64,000 nucleotides of DNA. It comes from Leptolyngbya sp. BL0902. GTDB lineage: Bacteria; Cyanobacteriota; Cyanobacteriia; Phormidesmidales; Phormidesmidaceae. Below, one piece after another: positions 27,616-37,971 of this stretch (position 1 is the first letter of the stretch; the number at the start of each line of letters is the position of its first letter). The notes below the pieces were generated by a model that saw nothing but the letters and a program-made list of their open reading frames with translations, was not told the origin of the DNA and did no database searches. The position numbers were made by a program, and so were the translations under genes. Location of the stretch: assembly GCF_016403105.1 (NCBI RefSeq), contig NZ_CP046155.1, forward strand, positions 2,232,001-2,296,000. Reading direction: 5' to 3'.

Positions 27616-29700
27616 ATGGACTCGATGGAACTTCTGTATCAATACGCTTGGCTGGTGCCAGTGCTGCCTCTGATTGGGGCGGCGGTGGTGGGCACGGGAC
27701 TAATCTCCTACAGCCAAACCACCAGCAAACTGCGGCAACCCTCCGCCATCTTCATCGTCTCCCTCACCGGGATGGCGATGGTGCTTTCGTTTTTAATCTT
27801 TTGGAGCCAGTGGCAGGGCCACCCCGCCTACACCCAAATGTTCGAGTGGGCCTCGGCGGGTGATTTCCGCATCGAAATGGGCTACACCGTAGATCACCTG
27901 GCTTCGTTGATGCTGGTGATCGTCACCACCGTCGCCTTTTTGGTGATGATCTACACCGACGGCTACATGAGCCACGATCCGGGCTATGTGCGGTTCTACG
28001 CCTACCTCAGCCTGTTTAGCTCCTCCATGCTGGGTCTGGTAATCAGCCCCAACCTGCTCCAGGTGTATGTGTTTTGGGAGCTGGTGGGGATGTGTTCCTA
28101 CCTGCTGATTGGCTTTTGGTACAACCGCAAACCCGCCGCCGATGCCTGCCAAAAGGCATTCGTCACCAACCGGGTGGGCGACTTTGGCTTGCTGCTGGGC
28201 ATTCTGGGCCTGTTTTGGGCCACGGGCAGCTTTGATTTCGACATCATGGGCGAACGGCTGACGGAGTTGGTCAACGTCGGTAGTCTGGCCCCCAGCGTTG
28301 CGGCGATTTTTGCGGTGCTGGTGTTCCTTGGCCCGGTGGCCAAGTCGGCCCAGTTCCCCCTCCATGTGTGGCTACCCGACGCCATGGAAGGCCCCACCCC
28401 CATCTCCGCCCTAATCCACGCGGCCACGATGGTGGCGGCTGGGGTGTTCCTGGTGGCGCGGATGTATCCCGTGTTCGAGGACATCCCCACGGTGATGACC
28501 GTGATTGCCTACACCGGGGCCTTCACGGCCTTTATGGGGGCCACTATTGCCATCACCCAAAACGACATCAAGAAAGGGCTAGCCTTTTCCACCATGTCCC
28601 AGTTGGGCTACATGGTCATGGCCATGGGCGTTGGGGCTTACAGTGCCGGACTGTTCCACCTGATGACCCACGCCTACTTCAAGGCCATGCTGTTCCTCGG
28701 CTCCGGCTCCGTCATCCACGGCATGGAAGCGGTGGTCGGCCACGATCCCGTGCTGGCCCAGGATATGCGGCTGATGGGCGGTCTGCGCAAGTATATGCCC
28801 GTCACCGCCTACACCTTTTTGATCGGCACCCTGGCCATCTGCGGCATTCCCCCCTTCGCCGGATTCTGGTCGAAGGATGAAATCCTGGGAGCCACCTTTG
28901 CCGCAAACCCCGTCCTCTGGGCCGTGGGCTGGCTGACGGCGGGGATCACGGCCTTCTACATGTTCCGCATGTATTTCTCGACCTTTGAAGGCGAGTTTCG
29001 CGGCAACGACGAAGGCATCCGCCGCGACCTGAAGCGGGCGCAACTGCAAAAGATGGGCCTCTCCCTTGGCCCTGGGGCGATGAACCCCCAAGAGCTGACC
29101 CTCGATGCCGATGATCACGACCACGACGATCACGGTCACGACCACGCCCACGAACCCCACGAATCCCCCCTGTCCATGACCTTTCCGCTGATGGCGCTGG
29201 CGGTGCCCTCGGTGCTGGTGGGTCTGCTGGGGACACCCTTCGCCAACTACTTCGAGGCGTTCATCCATCCCCCCAGTGAGGTGTTTGACGCTGCCGAAGC
29301 CGCCGAGCACTTCGACCTCAACGAGTTTGTGCTGATGGCCGGAAGCTCCGTTGCCATTGCCACCGTGGGCATCATCATCTCGGTGCTGATGTACCGGACG
29401 AAGGTGATTGATCCCAAGGCGATCGCCGCCAAGATCCCCTTCCTGTACAACCTGTCCCTGAACAAGTGGTACGTGGACGACATCTACGAGGTGGTCTTCG
29501 TTCAGGGCAGCCGCAAGCTGGCCAAGCAAGTGCTGGAAGTGGATATCCGGATCGTCGATGGTCTGGTCAACCTGGCGGGCTTCGTCACCCTAATCACCGG
29601 GGAAGGGCTGAAGTACCTGGAAAATGGCCGTGCCCAGTTCTATGCCCTGATTGTGTTTGGGGCCGTACTGGGGCTGGTGCTGCTGTCGGGTGTGACTTAA
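27616..29700 (+). CDS. ndhF: NAD(P)H-quinone oxidoreductase subunit 5 (NdhF1)
   Basis: 694 residues, many membrane helices. It has the antiporter-like core with 'FWELVGMCSYLLIGFW', 'FLGPVAKSAQFPLHVWLPDAMEGPTP'-type segments and 'HAATMVAAGVFLVARM', then a long C-terminal extension that forms the lateral helix. The length and extension fit respiratory/cyclic NdhF1 rather than the shorter NdhF3/F4 of CO2-uptake complexes. It pumps protons in thylakoid NDH-1. A stromal-side loop near residue 500 is unusually His/Asp-rich ('DDHDHDDHGHDHAHEPHE'). ndhD follows after 379 bases. Confidence 0.95.
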   Translation: MDSMELLYQYAWLVPVLPLIGAAVVGTGLISYSQTTSKLRQPSAIFIVSLTGMAMVLSFLIFWSQWQGHPAYTQMFEWASAGDFRIEMGYTVDHLASLMLVIVTTVAFLVMIYTDGYMSHDPGYVRFYAYLSLFSSSMLGLVISPNLLQVYVFWELVGMCSYLLIGFWYNRKPAADACQKAFVTNRVGDFGLLLGILGLFWATGSFDFDIMGERLTELVNVGSLAPSVAAIFAVLVFLGPVAKSAQFPLHVWLPDAMEGPTPISALIHAATMVAAGVFLVARMYPVFEDIPTVMTVIAYTGAFTAFMGATIAITQNDIKKGLAFSTMSQLGYMVMAMGVGAYSAGLFHLMTHAYFKAMLFLGSGSVIHGMEAVVGHDPVLAQDMRLMGGLRKYMPVTAYTFLIGTLAICGIPPFAGFWSKDEILGATFAANPVLWAVGWLTAGITAFYMFRMYFSTFEGEFRGNDEGIRRDLKRAQLQKMGLSLGPGAMNPQELTLDADDHDHDDHGHDHAHEPHESPLSMTFPLMALAVPSVLVGLLGTPFANYFEAFIHPPSEVFDAAEAAEHFDLNEFVLMAGSSVAIATVGIIISVLMYRTKVIDPKAIAAKIPFLYNLSLNKWYVDDIYEVVFVQGSRKLAKQVLEVDIRIVDGLVNLAGFVTLITGEGLKYLENGRAQFYALIVFGAVLGLVLLSGVT

Positions 29701-29746
29701 CTTCTCGCTCAGTAGATAACGGACATGCTCCTTGACCGAGATCCAG

Positions 29747-29840
29747 CCCTCACCCTAAATCCCTCTCCCAACTTGGGAGAGGGACTTTGAACTACTTCCG
29801 GCTCCCCTCTCCTCCCTGGGAGAGGGGCTGGGGGTGAGGG
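29747..29840. repeat. Dispersed double-palindrome repeat, copy 1
   Basis: 94 bases starting CCCTCACCC and ending GGGTGAGGG, containing two internal hairpins (CCCTCTCCC/GGGAGAGGG and CCCCTCTCC/GGGAGAGGGG). The same unit recurs inverted at 62336-62428, and its right arm is found inside the alpha-mannosidase gene at 159-200. A non-coding, MITE-like repeat family common in filamentous cyanobacteria; it lies between ndhF and ndhD. Confidence 0.85.
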
Positions 29841-29879
29841 CTACGAGGACTGTGCTATCCATTGAATCTCTGGACTCAA

Positions 29880-29912
29880 ATTCCCCTTTATTCAGGGGGA
29901 TCTAGGGGGATC
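29880..29912. repeat. Small palindromic repeat (CCCCTTTATTCAGGGGGATCTAGGGGGATC)
   Basis: A CCCC ... GGGG hairpin followed by a second GGGGGATC, in the ndhF-ndhD spacer (29701-30079). Similar short elements are frequent in cyanobacterial spacers. The remaining spacer, rich in A/T near 29930-30000, probably holds the ndhD promoter. Confidence 0.4.
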
Positions 29913-30079
29913 AGATTTTGATTTCCTTCGTTCGTATAAAAACTGTTGCGATTTTGCCCCATTTTCAAGATTTTCCCGTTAGATACATAGCAAGGCCAGA
30001 TACAAGCAAGGCCCGCCCCTTGGCAAACCGTCCCTCTGACACCACGCCCCTTTGACAAACCGCGACGAGAAACAGCTCT

Positions 30080-31678
30080 ATGGACCTCGCGACTTTTCCT
30101 TGGTTAACAACCGTTACCCTGCTGCCCTTGGTGGCCTGCATCGCCATTCCCTTTTTGCCCGACGACAATGGCAAAACGGTGCGCTGGTATGCCCTGGTGG
30201 TGGGGTTGATCGACTTCGTGTTGATCGTCACCGCCTTCTACCTCAATTACGACTTCAGCAACCCCGGCCTCCAGCTCGTGGAGAGCTATACCTGGGTGCC
30301 CCAGCTTGATTTGAAATGGTCGCTGGGTGTCGATGGTCTCTCCATGCCCCTGGTACTGCTGACCGGGTTTATCACCACCCTGGCGGCGCTGGCGGCGTGG
30401 CCCGTCACCCTCAAGCCGAAGTTCTTTTACTTCCTGCTGCTGGCCATGTATAGCGGCCAGATTGGGGTGTTTGCGGTGCAGGATATGCTGCTCTTCTTCC
30501 TGTTCTGGGAACTAGAGCTGATTCCGGTGTACCTGCTGCTGTCGATTTGGGGCGGCAAAAAGCGTCTCTATGCAGCGACCAAGTTCATTCTGTACACGGC
30601 GGGCGGGTCGCTGTTCATTCTGGTGGCGGCGCTGGCCATGGCCTTCTACGGCGATACCGTCACCTTCGACATGACTGCCCTGGCGGAAAAGGTCTACCCC
30701 ATGCGGCTACAACTGCTGCTCTATGGGGCATTCCTAATCGCCTACGCCGTCAAACTGCCGATTATTCCCCTCCACACCTGGCTCCCCGATGCCCACGGCG
30801 AAGCGACGGCCCCAGTACATATGCTGCTGGCGGGGATTCTGCTGAAAATGGGCGGCTATGCCCTGATCCGCATGAACTTTGGCATGTTGCCTGAGGCCCA
30901 CGCCTACTTCGCGCCGATTCTGGTGATCCTGGGCTGCGTCAACATCGTCTATGCGGCCCTGACCTCCTTTGCCCAACGCAACCTGAAGCGCAAAATCGCC
31001 TACTCCTCCATTTCCCACATGGGCTTTGTGCTGATTGGGATTGCCTCCTTCACCAGCCTGGGCCTGAGCGGTGCCGTGCTGCAAATGGTGTCCCACGGGT
31101 TGATTGGGGCCAGCCTGTTCTTCCTGGTAGGGGCCACCTACGACCGCACCCATACGCTGATTCTGGAAGAAATGGGCGGCGTGGGTAAGAAAATGCCCAA
31201 AATCTTCGCCATGTTCACCGCCTGCTCCCTAGCCTCTTTGGCGCTCCCCGGCATGAGCGGATTCGTGGCCGAGTTGATGGTCTTCGTCGGCTTTGCCACT
31301 AGCGATGCCTACAGCCTCACCTTCCGCATCATTGCCGTCACCTTCATGGCCATCGGCGTGATTCTCACCCCCATCTACCTGCTGGCGATGCTGCGGGAAA
31401 TCTTCTACGGCCCCGAAAACAAAGAACTGGTGGAACACGAAGAACTGGTAGACGCCGAACCCCGCGAGGTGTTTATCATCGCCTGTCTGCTGGTGCCCAT
31501 CATCGGCTTTGGCCTCTATCCCAAAATGCTGACCCAAATCTACGACTCCACCACCGAAAAGCTCAACACCCGCCTCAATCAGGTGTTTGTCTCCCAAGGG
31601 GATGCAGCAGAGCTAACGGTGCCCCTAGCGGCGTTGCCTGTCCTCAAAGCGCCCTCAGTGAGTGAACCTGGGGTCTAG
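30080..31678 (+). CDS. ndhD: NAD(P)H-quinone oxidoreductase subunit 4 (NdhD1-type)
   Basis: 532 residues with about 14 membrane helices. Conserved parts: '[20 protein letters not shown]', '[20 protein letters not shown]', '[20 protein letters not shown]', and '[13 protein letters not shown]'. It is one of the proton-pumping membrane subunits of NDH-1. The pairing with ndhF1 in the same direction suggests NdhD1, as in Synechococcus elongatus where the two are neighbours (from memory). It is followed by a strong terminator. Confidence 0.93.
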   Translation: MDLATFPWLTTVTLLPLVACIAIPFLPDDNGKTVRWYALVVGLIDFVLIVTAFYLNYDFSNPGLQLVESYTWVPQLDLKWSLGVDGLSMPLVLLTGFITTLAALAAWPVTLKPKFFYFLLLAMYSGQIGVFAVQDMLLFFLFWELELIPVYLLLSIWGGKKRLYAATKFILYTAGGSLFILVAALAMAFYGDTVTFDMTALAEKVYPMRLQLLLYGAFLIAYAVKLPIIPLHTWLPDAHGEATAPVHMLLAGILLKMGGYALIRMNFGMLPEAHAYFAPILVILGCVNIVYAALTSFAQRNLKRKIAYSSISHMGFVLIGIASFTSLGLSGAVLQMVSHGLIGASLFFLVGATYDRTHTLILEEMGGVGKKMPKIFAMFTACSLASLALPGMSGFVAELMVFVGFATSDAYSLTFRIIAVTFMAIGVILTPIYLLAMLREIFYGPENKELVEHEELVDAEPREVFIIACLLVPIIGFGLYPKMLTQIYDSTTEKLNTRLNQVFVSQGDAAELTVPLAALPVLKAPSVSEPGV

Positions 31679-31700
31679 ATCGTCCGGTTATGTCTCAGCT

Positions 31701-31735
31701 AGGCGGGTCTGTCCTTGGGCAACCCGCCTTTTTTC
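31701..31735 (+). terminator. Rho-independent terminator after ndhD
   Basis: GGCGGGT pairs with ACCCGCC around a 13-base loop and is followed by TTTTTT. It begins 23 bases after the ndhD stop. Confidence 0.85.
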
Positions 31736-31856
31736 GTTTTCAAATCGCACATTCAGCAGCATGGCATCTTGATTTGATGGCAAGTAGTCGGGCCACTGTG
31801 ATTGTGACCACAAAAAAGCCCTGATCTCCCAGAGACCAAGGCTAAACCATTCTGGA

Positions 31857-31891
31857 GGTAAAAGAGCGGCTGGATCTCTCCCCAGCCGCTC
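31857..31891 (-). terminator. Rho-independent terminator after the EF-G gene
   Basis: On the minus strand GAGCGGCTGG pairs with CCAGCCGCTC (10-base perfect stem, 8-base loop) and is followed by TTTTACC. It lies 12 bases past the EF-G stop. Confidence 0.8.
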
Positions 31892-31902
31892 GGTTGATGG
31901 AA

Positions 31903-33993
31903 TTAGGAGGCCGCTTGGCGTTCCTTGGCTTCCTTGATCACCGTTTCTGCCACGTTGGCGGGGCAGGGGGCATAGTGGGAGAACTCCATGGAGAACTGAC
32001 CGCGCCCAGAGGTCATCGTCCGCAGGTCGCCAATGTAGCCGAACATTTCGCTCAGGGGCACATCGGCCTTCACCCGTACCCCGGTGAGGGTGGGATCCTG
32101 GGACTTGATCATGCCGCGACGACGGTTGAGGTCGCCGATCACGTCGCCCATGTAGTCTTCGGGGGTGAACACGTCCACCTTCATCACGGGTTCCAGCAGT
32201 TGGGGGCCAGCCTTGGGCAAGGACTGACGATAGGCCGCTTTGGCCGCAATTTCAAAGGCGATGGCCGAGGAGTCCACGGGGTGGAAGCCGCCATCGGTGA
32301 GGGTAACTTTGAGGTCTACCACGGGGTAGCCCGCCAGCGGCCCTTTGTCGATGCTGGTTTCAAAGCCCTTTTGCACCGCAGGCCAGAATTCGCGGGGCAC
32401 GTTACCGCCCGTCACCTTCGACTCGAACACAAAGCCGCTCCCTGGTTCACCGGGCTCGACGATGTAGTCGATCTTGGCGTACTGACCGGAACCACCGGAC
32501 TGCTTCTTATGGACGTAGCCATCGGGCAGCGTCTTGGTGATGGATTCACGGTAGGCCACCTGGGGCTTGCCCACCTCCACTTCCACGCCGTGGGTGCGCT
32601 TGAGGATGTCCACCTTGATGTCCAAGTGCAGTTCGCCCATCCCCTTGAGGATGACTTCGCCGCTTTCTTCATCGGTTTCCACCTGGAAGGAGGGGTCTTC
32701 CTGCACCATCTTGCTGATGGCCATGCCCATTTTCTCGTTGTCGCCCTTTTTCTTGGGGGCCACCGCAATGGAGATCACGGGGTCGGGGAAGACCATCGGT
32801 TCTAGGGTGGCGGGGTTTTTGGGATCAGCCAGGGTGTGCCCGGTCTGCACGTTTTTCATGCCGATCAGGGCCACGATGTCGCCCGCCTGGGCCGATTCCA
32901 CCTCTTCCCGGTCGTTGGCGTGCATTTCCACAATCCGGCTGATCCGCTCGGTTTTGCCCGTGGCGGTGTCGAGGATGGTGTCGCCCTTCTTGATTTGGCC
33001 AGAGTAGAGTCGGGTGAAGGTGAGGGCACCGAAACGGTCGTCCATGATCTTGAAGGCCAGGGCGCGGAGGGGCTTCTCCGGATCCACGTAGGCAAAACCG
33101 CCCGTGGGGTTGCCTTCCAGGTCGATTTCGGGCTGGGGAGGCACTTCCGTGGGGCTGGGCAGGTAGTCTACAACGGCATCCAGGACAAGCTGCACGCCCT
33201 TGTTCTTGAAGGAGGAACCGCAGTAGGTGGGGAAGAAGGCCAGTTCGCGGGTGCCCTTACGGATGCAGGCTTTCAGCTCGTCGATGGAAATTTCTTCGCC
33301 TTCGAGGTACTTTTCGAGGGCTTCTTCGTCTTGCTCAACCGCCAGTTCTACCAGCTTCTCGCGATATTCTTCCACCTGATCCACCATGTCGGCGGGCACA
33401 TCGGTGATTTCGTAGTTCTCAGGCTTGCCAGAATCATCCCAGATCCAAGCCTTGCGGGTGAGCAGATCGACCACGCCCACAAAGTCGTTCTCGGTACCAA
33501 TGGGCAGCACCATCACCAGGGGTTGAGCGGCCAGCACGTTCTTGACCTGCTCCACCACCTTGTAGAAGTTGGCCCCAATCCGGTCGAGCTTGTTGACGTA
33601 GATGATCCGCGCCACCTTGGAGTCGTTGGCGTAGCGCCAGTTGGTTTCCGACTGGGGTTCTACCCCGCCGGAGCCGCAGAACACGCCGATGCCGCCATCT
33701 AGCACCTTGAGGGAACGGTATACCTCGATGGTGAAGTCTACGTGGCCGGGAGTGTCGATGACGTTGAACTGGTGCTCTTTCCAGAAGCATGTGGTGGCTG
33801 CCGACTGAATGGTGATCCCCCGTTCCTGTTCCTGCTCCATGAAGTCGGTGGTGGCGGCACCATCGTGCACTTCGCCGATTTTGTGGATGCGGCCTGTGAG
33901 GGCCAGGATACGTTCGGTGGTGGTGGTTTTCCCCGCATCTACGTGGGCGAAAATACCAATATTTCGGTAACGGGTGAGATCTTTCGTGGGCAT
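31903..33993 (-). CDS. fusA: Elongation factor G, second-type paralogue
   Basis: 696 residues with all EF-G domains: P-loop '[15 protein letters not shown]', switch motifs 'RGITIQSAA' and 'DTPGHVDFT', 'NKLDR', then domains II-V ('[16 protein letters not shown]' in III, '[18 protein letters not shown]' in IV). The G domain reads '[19 protein letters not shown]' where the ribosomal-operon EF-G usually reads 'AVGGVQPQSETVWRQAD'; this is the mark of EF-G2-type paralogues. It stands alone, without rpsL, rpsG or tuf. Whether it translocates, or acts mainly in ribosome recycling or stress, cannot be told. Confidence 0.9.
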   Translation of the reverse strand: MPTKDLTRYRNIGIFAHVDAGKTTTTERILALTGRIHKIGEVHDGAATTDFMEQEQERGITIQSAATTCFWKEHQFNVIDTPGHVDFTIEVYRSLKVLDGGIGVFCGSGGVEPQSETNWRYANDSKVARIIYVNKLDRIGANFYKVVEQVKNVLAAQPLVMVLPIGTENDFVGVVDLLTRKAWIWDDSGKPENYEITDVPADMVDQVEEYREKLVELAVEQDEEALEKYLEGEEISIDELKACIRKGTRELAFFPTYCGSSFKNKGVQLVLDAVVDYLPSPTEVPPQPEIDLEGNPTGGFAYVDPEKPLRALAFKIMDDRFGALTFTRLYSGQIKKGDTILDTATGKTERISRIVEMHANDREEVESAQAGDIVALIGMKNVQTGHTLADPKNPATLEPMVFPDPVISIAVAPKKKGDNEKMGMAISKMVQEDPSFQVETDEESGEVILKGMGELHLDIKVDILKRTHGVEVEVGKPQVAYRESITKTLPDGYVHKKQSGGSGQYAKIDYIVEPGEPGSGFVFESKVTGGNVPREFWPAVQKGFETSIDKGPLAGYPVVDLKVTLTDGGFHPVDSSAIAFEIAAKAAYRQSLPKAGPQLLEPVMKVDVFTPEDYMGDVIGDLNRRRGMIKSQDPTLTGVRVKADVPLSEMFGYIGDLRTMTSGRGQFSMEFSHYAPCPANVAETVIKEAKERQAAS

Positions 33994-34592
33994 AATAACT
34001 GCTTCTCCGGATTCTGTGCGACAGGCCGCTGGCGACCACCTAACAAGGGTGACTCAGACGGGTTCTGGGTTGCCCTGGTAGCCATTTACAAGAGGATTCT
34101 CTATCACGCGAGCATGACGACGAGTCTTGGGTGAGGCTGCGGTAACAACGCCTAGTATGAACTATTGTAAAACCCCTAGCCCCCTTCTTGGAATAGGCCG
34201 GGATGGCGAGGGGATTTTACGCAAAGCTTATCTAGCATAGCCGGATTAAGCCCCCATCGTGTCTGGCAACCTGCCCCAAGCCCCAAGCTGATGTGGGGAA
34301 TTGTAGATATTTGGCCGGAGGGCCTTGGTGGGGGGGCGCAAGCCTGCAAAGTCGGCTGTTTTACTCTGCCGTTTTGCAAGTTTTTTGACAGCGAGGGGGG
34401 TGCTGGTTATCCAGGCAGCTCTGGCTATCCGCTCCGGTCAAAGGTTCCCAAGACCACCGTGAGCCTACCGTCGGGCCTTAAAACATCTCTGGGCAAGTCA
34501 GGTTTTAAAGTGGGGGGTTAGACTAGGAAGCAGCCCTAGCTAGGCTCCCCATGGGGGTGCCCAGGCTTGGGGCGCTGTTTACTTGTCGGCCC
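33994..34592. promoter_or_regulatory. Divergent spacer between EF-G and ftsH
   Basis: About 600 bases between divergent starts, so it should hold both promoters. Short frames here have no ribosome site or protein-like composition. No clear repeat or operator was seen. Confidence 0.4.
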
Positions 34593-36509
34593 ATGTCTAT
34601 GCGTTTTTCTGGTCAGCCTGCCCGCTCCCACCGTTCCCAATCCCTGCGTACGACCGCCACAGGGGCCATTACCGTGGGTTGGTTGTTGCTCCAAAGCTTA
34701 ATGCCGCTGCCCCCAGCCATCGCCCAGGGATCTGCCGAAAACGGTCAAATGTCCTACGGCGAGTTTTTGAACAACATCAATGCGGGCCTCGTGGAAAGCG
34801 TTGAACTCGACGAAACTCGAGGGATTGCCTACGTCACTCTAGAGGGCGATGCATCGGGACAGCCACCGCATCAGGTGCTACTGTTTGCCGGAGAGCGCAA
34901 CCCAGAACTGATCCGCACCCTGCGCGACAATCAGGTGGATGTGAACATTCGTGATACCAGCGGCAGTTCGGCCCTGGCTTGGCTGGCGACCAACTCTCTG
35001 CTGGCGCTGATTTTGATTTTGGGCCTGCTGATGCTGCTGCGCCGAGGGGCTGCCGGGGCCGGAAACGCCATGAACTTTGGCCGCTCCAAGGCCCGCTTCC
35101 AGATGGAGGCCAAAACCGGGGTGGTGTTCGACGATGTGGCCGGGATCGAAGAGGCCAAGGAAGAACTGCAAGAGGTGGTGTCCTTCCTAAAAAGTCCCGA
35201 AAAGTTTACGGCCATTGGCGCACGGATTCCTAAGGGGGTGCTGCTGATTGGTCAACCGGGCACCGGGAAAACCCTTCTGGCCAAGGCCATCGCTGGCGAG
35301 GCGGGGGTTCCTTTCTTTAGTATTTCCGGCTCAGAGTTTGTGGAAATGTTTGTGGGGGTGGGGGCCTCCCGCGTGCGCGACCTGTTCCGCAAAGCCAAGG
35401 ACAACGCCCCTTGCATCGTGTTCATCGACGAAATTGATGCCGTGGGTCGCCAGCGGGGCGCAGGCATCGGCGGCGGCAACGACGAACGCGAACAAACCCT
35501 CAACCAGCTCCTCACCGAAATGGACGGCTTTGAGGGCAACAGCGGCATCATCGTCATCGCTGCCACCAACCGGGTGGATGTGCTGGATACGGCCCTGCTG
35601 CGACCCGGACGCTTTGACCGCCAGGTGGTTGTCGATCTGCCCACCTACAGCGGACGGCTGTCCATTCTGGAAGTTCACGCCCGCAACAAAAAAATTGAGC
35701 CGGAGGTGTCCCTAGAGGCTGTTGCCCGTCGCACTCCTGGGTTCTCCGGGGCTGAGCTAGCCAACCTGCTGAACGAAGCTGCCATCCTCACCGCCCGCCG
35801 CCGCAAGGAGGCCGTCACCATGCAGGAAATTGAGGATGCCATCGACCGCATCACCATCGGCCTCAGCCTCACCCCCCTGCTCGATAGCAGCCGCAAACGC
35901 ATGACCGCCTACCACGAAGTCGGCCACGCCCTGCTCACCACCCTGCTCACCCACTCCGACGAGCTGAACAAGGTGACAATCATCCCCCGCTCCGGCGGCA
36001 TCGAAGGCTTCACCCAGTCCCTACCCAACGAGGACATCATTGACAGCGGCCTCTACACCCGCAACTGGATCGTGGATCGGATTACTGTGGCCCTGGGGGG
36101 CTTTGCCGCCGAAGCCGAAGTGTTTGGCGACGACGAAACCTCCACCGGAGCCAGCGGCGACATCCAGCAGGTGACCAACCTGGCGCGGCAGATGGTGACG
36201 CTCTACGGCATGACCGACCTCGGCCCCGTGGCCCTAGAAAGCATGGATAACCAGGTATTCCTGGGCCGCAACCTGATGCCCCGCAGCGAAGTGTCCGAGG
36301 AGATGGCCAGTAAAATTGATGCCAAAGTCCGCGAGATTGCCCTTACCTGCCTGACCCGCGCTCGTCAGCTTTTGCGCGATAATCGTGTGCTGATGGATAA
36401 CCTTGTGGATCTCCTAATGGAGCGGGAAACCATCGACGGCGATGAGTTTCGCCAGATCGTCAGCCAACACACCGAAATCCCTGAAAAGTTCTTGGTAAAA
36501 GCTAAGTAG
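34593..36509 (+). CDS. ftsH: ATP-dependent zinc metalloprotease FtsH
   Basis: 638 residues from ATG 34593; ATGs at 34551 and 34599 are alternatives and none has a good ribosome site. Order: a basic leader and first span ending 'LPPAIAQ', a lumenal/periplasmic domain, a second span ('[18 protein letters not shown]'), AAA+ ATPase with Walker A 'GQPGTGKT', Walker B '[12 protein letters not shown]', the SRH '[20 protein letters not shown]', and the zinc site 'HEVGH'. It degrades membrane proteins such as damaged D1 in thylakoids. Which of the usual four cyanobacterial FtsH proteins it is was not determined. Confidence 0.95.
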   Translation: MSMRFSGQPARSHRSQSLRTTATGAITVGWLLLQSLMPLPPAIAQGSAENGQMSYGEFLNNINAGLVESVELDETRGIAYVTLEGDASGQPPHQVLLFAGERNPELIRTLRDNQVDVNIRDTSGSSALAWLATNSLLALILILGLLMLLRRGAAGAGNAMNFGRSKARFQMEAKTGVVFDDVAGIEEAKEELQEVVSFLKSPEKFTAIGARIPKGVLLIGQPGTGKTLLAKAIAGEAGVPFFSISGSEFVEMFVGVGASRVRDLFRKAKDNAPCIVFIDEIDAVGRQRGAGIGGGNDEREQTLNQLLTEMDGFEGNSGIIVIAATNRVDVLDTALLRPGRFDRQVVVDLPTYSGRLSILEVHARNKKIEPEVSLEAVARRTPGFSGAELANLLNEAAILTARRRKEAVTMQEIEDAIDRITIGLSLTPLLDSSRKRMTAYHEVGHALLTTLLTHSDELNKVTIIPRSGGIEGFTQSLPNEDIIDSGLYTRNWIVDRITVALGGFAAEAEVFGDDETSTGASGDIQQVTNLARQMVTLYGMTDLGPVALESMDNQVFLGRNLMPRSEVSEEMASKIDAKVREIALTCLTRARQLLRDNRVLMDNLVDLLMERETIDGDEFRQIVSQHTEIPEKFLVKAK

Positions 36510-36733
36510 GTAGCTGGGAAAATCATCCGTCAAGCACGCTGAGGCGTAGTCAGGCGCTTGACGGATGGCTGAGGATGGCAACGGGCAAAGATGAGGTGTA
36601 CACAGGCTCCAATCGACTGAGGTACAAATTTCCAACTATAATGCCATGGGCTAAGGAGCCATCACCAAATTTCTCGCACCTATTTTCTATAGCCCTAACA
36701 AAGCTTGAAGAAACTCCTTCTCGATCTAGACCT

Positions 36734-37582
36734 ATGACCAAAACTAAAGAAAATTTTCAACTACACTTCATTGGCATAGGCCCCCAAAAGAATGGATCGA
36801 CTTGGCTGCATGAAGTTCTAGCCTGCCACCCTCAAATCTTGTTGCCAAGCGGCACCAAGGAAACCATGTTCTTCGACAAATACTACGATAAAGGCGAAGC
36901 ATGGTACACAGACTATTTCCCCAAGATGAATGATCCTCAGCAAAGAGTAGGCGAAATAGGGCCAACATACTTCACCTGTGAAAAAGCAATTGAAAGAATT
37001 AAGCGCCTTAGTCCTAACTGCAAAATAATCATTAGCCTCAGAAATCCAGTTGCTAGAGCAATTTCTCTACATCATCACCATCTGAATAAGGGCAGAGTCT
37101 CCCCAGTTTTTCAGGATGCTGTACAAAAAATGCCTGAGATCCTAGAGTCAGGCCATTACTCTCAATATCTGCCCAAATGGATGGATGCCTTTGGGTCTAG
37201 TCAGATTCATATAGTTTTTTTAGATGACATTCAGAATAATAAGCAAGAAGTTTGGCAGGATCTATGTAAGTTCCTTGGGGTCAGCCCAGTGCCTATGCCA
37301 AATCGGGCCTACGAAAAAGTGAACGCCAAAAGAATGTCTAAGTATCCTTGGCTCGCTAGGGCAGGCGTTGAAGTTGCTATCAAGATGAGAGAGTATAAAC
37401 TTCATGGTTTAGTAGAAACGCTTAAAAAAGCAGGTCTAGAGAAAATATATTCGGGTGGTGAAGCCAGAATCTTGCCCCTATCAGCCCAAGATATCGAGTG
37501 GCTCAGAAATCTCTATGAAAAAGATGTTCAGTACTTAGAGCAACTAACCCACAAAGACTTATCTGGCTGGAGACACTTTTAG
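36734..37582 (+). CDS. Sulfotransferase-domain protein
   Basis: 282 residues from ATG 36734; the open frame continues upstream to 36575 but the extra part is not family-like. PAPS-binding motifs are visible: the 5'-phosphosulfate loop 'IGPQKNGSTWLHEVL' and the 3'-phosphate motif 'IISLRNPVARAISLHHHH'. Later parts ('FLDDIQNNKQEVWQDLCKFLG') also fit. It would transfer sulfate from PAPS to a carbohydrate or other small molecule. The gene is distinctly AT-rich against its neighbours and adjoins transposon remnants, so it is probably acquired. Confidence 0.85.
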   Translation: MTKTKENFQLHFIGIGPQKNGSTWLHEVLACHPQILLPSGTKETMFFDKYYDKGEAWYTDYFPKMNDPQQRVGEIGPTYFTCEKAIERIKRLSPNCKIIISLRNPVARAISLHHHHLNKGRVSPVFQDAVQKMPEILESGHYSQYLPKWMDAFGSSQIHIVFLDDIQNNKQEVWQDLCKFLGVSPVPMPNRAYEKVNAKRMSKYPWLARAGVEVAIKMREYKLHGLVETLKKAGLEKIYSGGEARILPLSAQDIEWLRNLYEKDVQYLEQLTHKDLSGWRHF

Positions 37583-37692
37583 TCTTATATTTTATATTGG
37601 CCTGTCCTAGGATGAAGCCTGGGGAGCATCCCACTTTCGCGAAAACAGTGCGAAGGGGGAGAATAGGAGGGTAGCCCCAGAGATGACTCACC

Positions 37693-37971
37693 ATGACACC
37701 AGAAGACCAAAAGCGCTTGGAAGACTGTACAGCGGAGATTGCCGAGATTTTGTACCGCAATAGCAACCCAGCAAGGCTCGATAGCCTAGCAGGCATCGAG
37801 CAGACCGTGCGCCAGCAAATGCTGGAGGAAGTCAGCCCCCGAGTGGCCCTTGTCCTAGGTGTGACGGTAGAGGGCACGAAAAGCCTCCTGGGCCTCTGGA
37901 TTGGCGAGGCCGAAGCAGAGGGGGCCAAGTTTTGGCTGAAGGTGCTCACTGACCTGAAAAACCGGGGTTTG
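37693..37971 (+). pseudogene. Chimeric transposase remnant (ISKra4-like N-terminus fused to an IS256-type fragment), cut by an IS5-type element
   Basis: The first about 51 residues ('MTPEDQKRLEDCTAEIAEIL', 'GIEQTVRQQMLEEVSPRVAL') look like the N-terminus of ISKra4-type transposases of cyanobacteria. The same frame then continues as an internal part of an IS256-family transposase ('LGVTVEGTKSLLGLWIGEAE', 'KFWLKVLTDLKNRG'). The frame runs on to a stop at 38022 only because it enters the left end of the IS5-type element. Both source proteins are far from complete. Family names are from memory of their sequences. Confidence 0.65.

Noticed and set aside
28579-29529. 316-codon minus-strand frame rich in His/Gly
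   Set aside because: It is the antisense of ndhF, whose conserved membrane motifs fix the coding strand.
31894-32805. 303-codon plus-strand frame
   Set aside because: Antisense of the EF-G gene; long open antisense frames are expected in GC-rich genes.
34291-34521. 76-codon plus-strand frame upstream of ftsH
   Set aside because: Lies in a divergent promoter spacer, is low in complexity and has no ribosome site.
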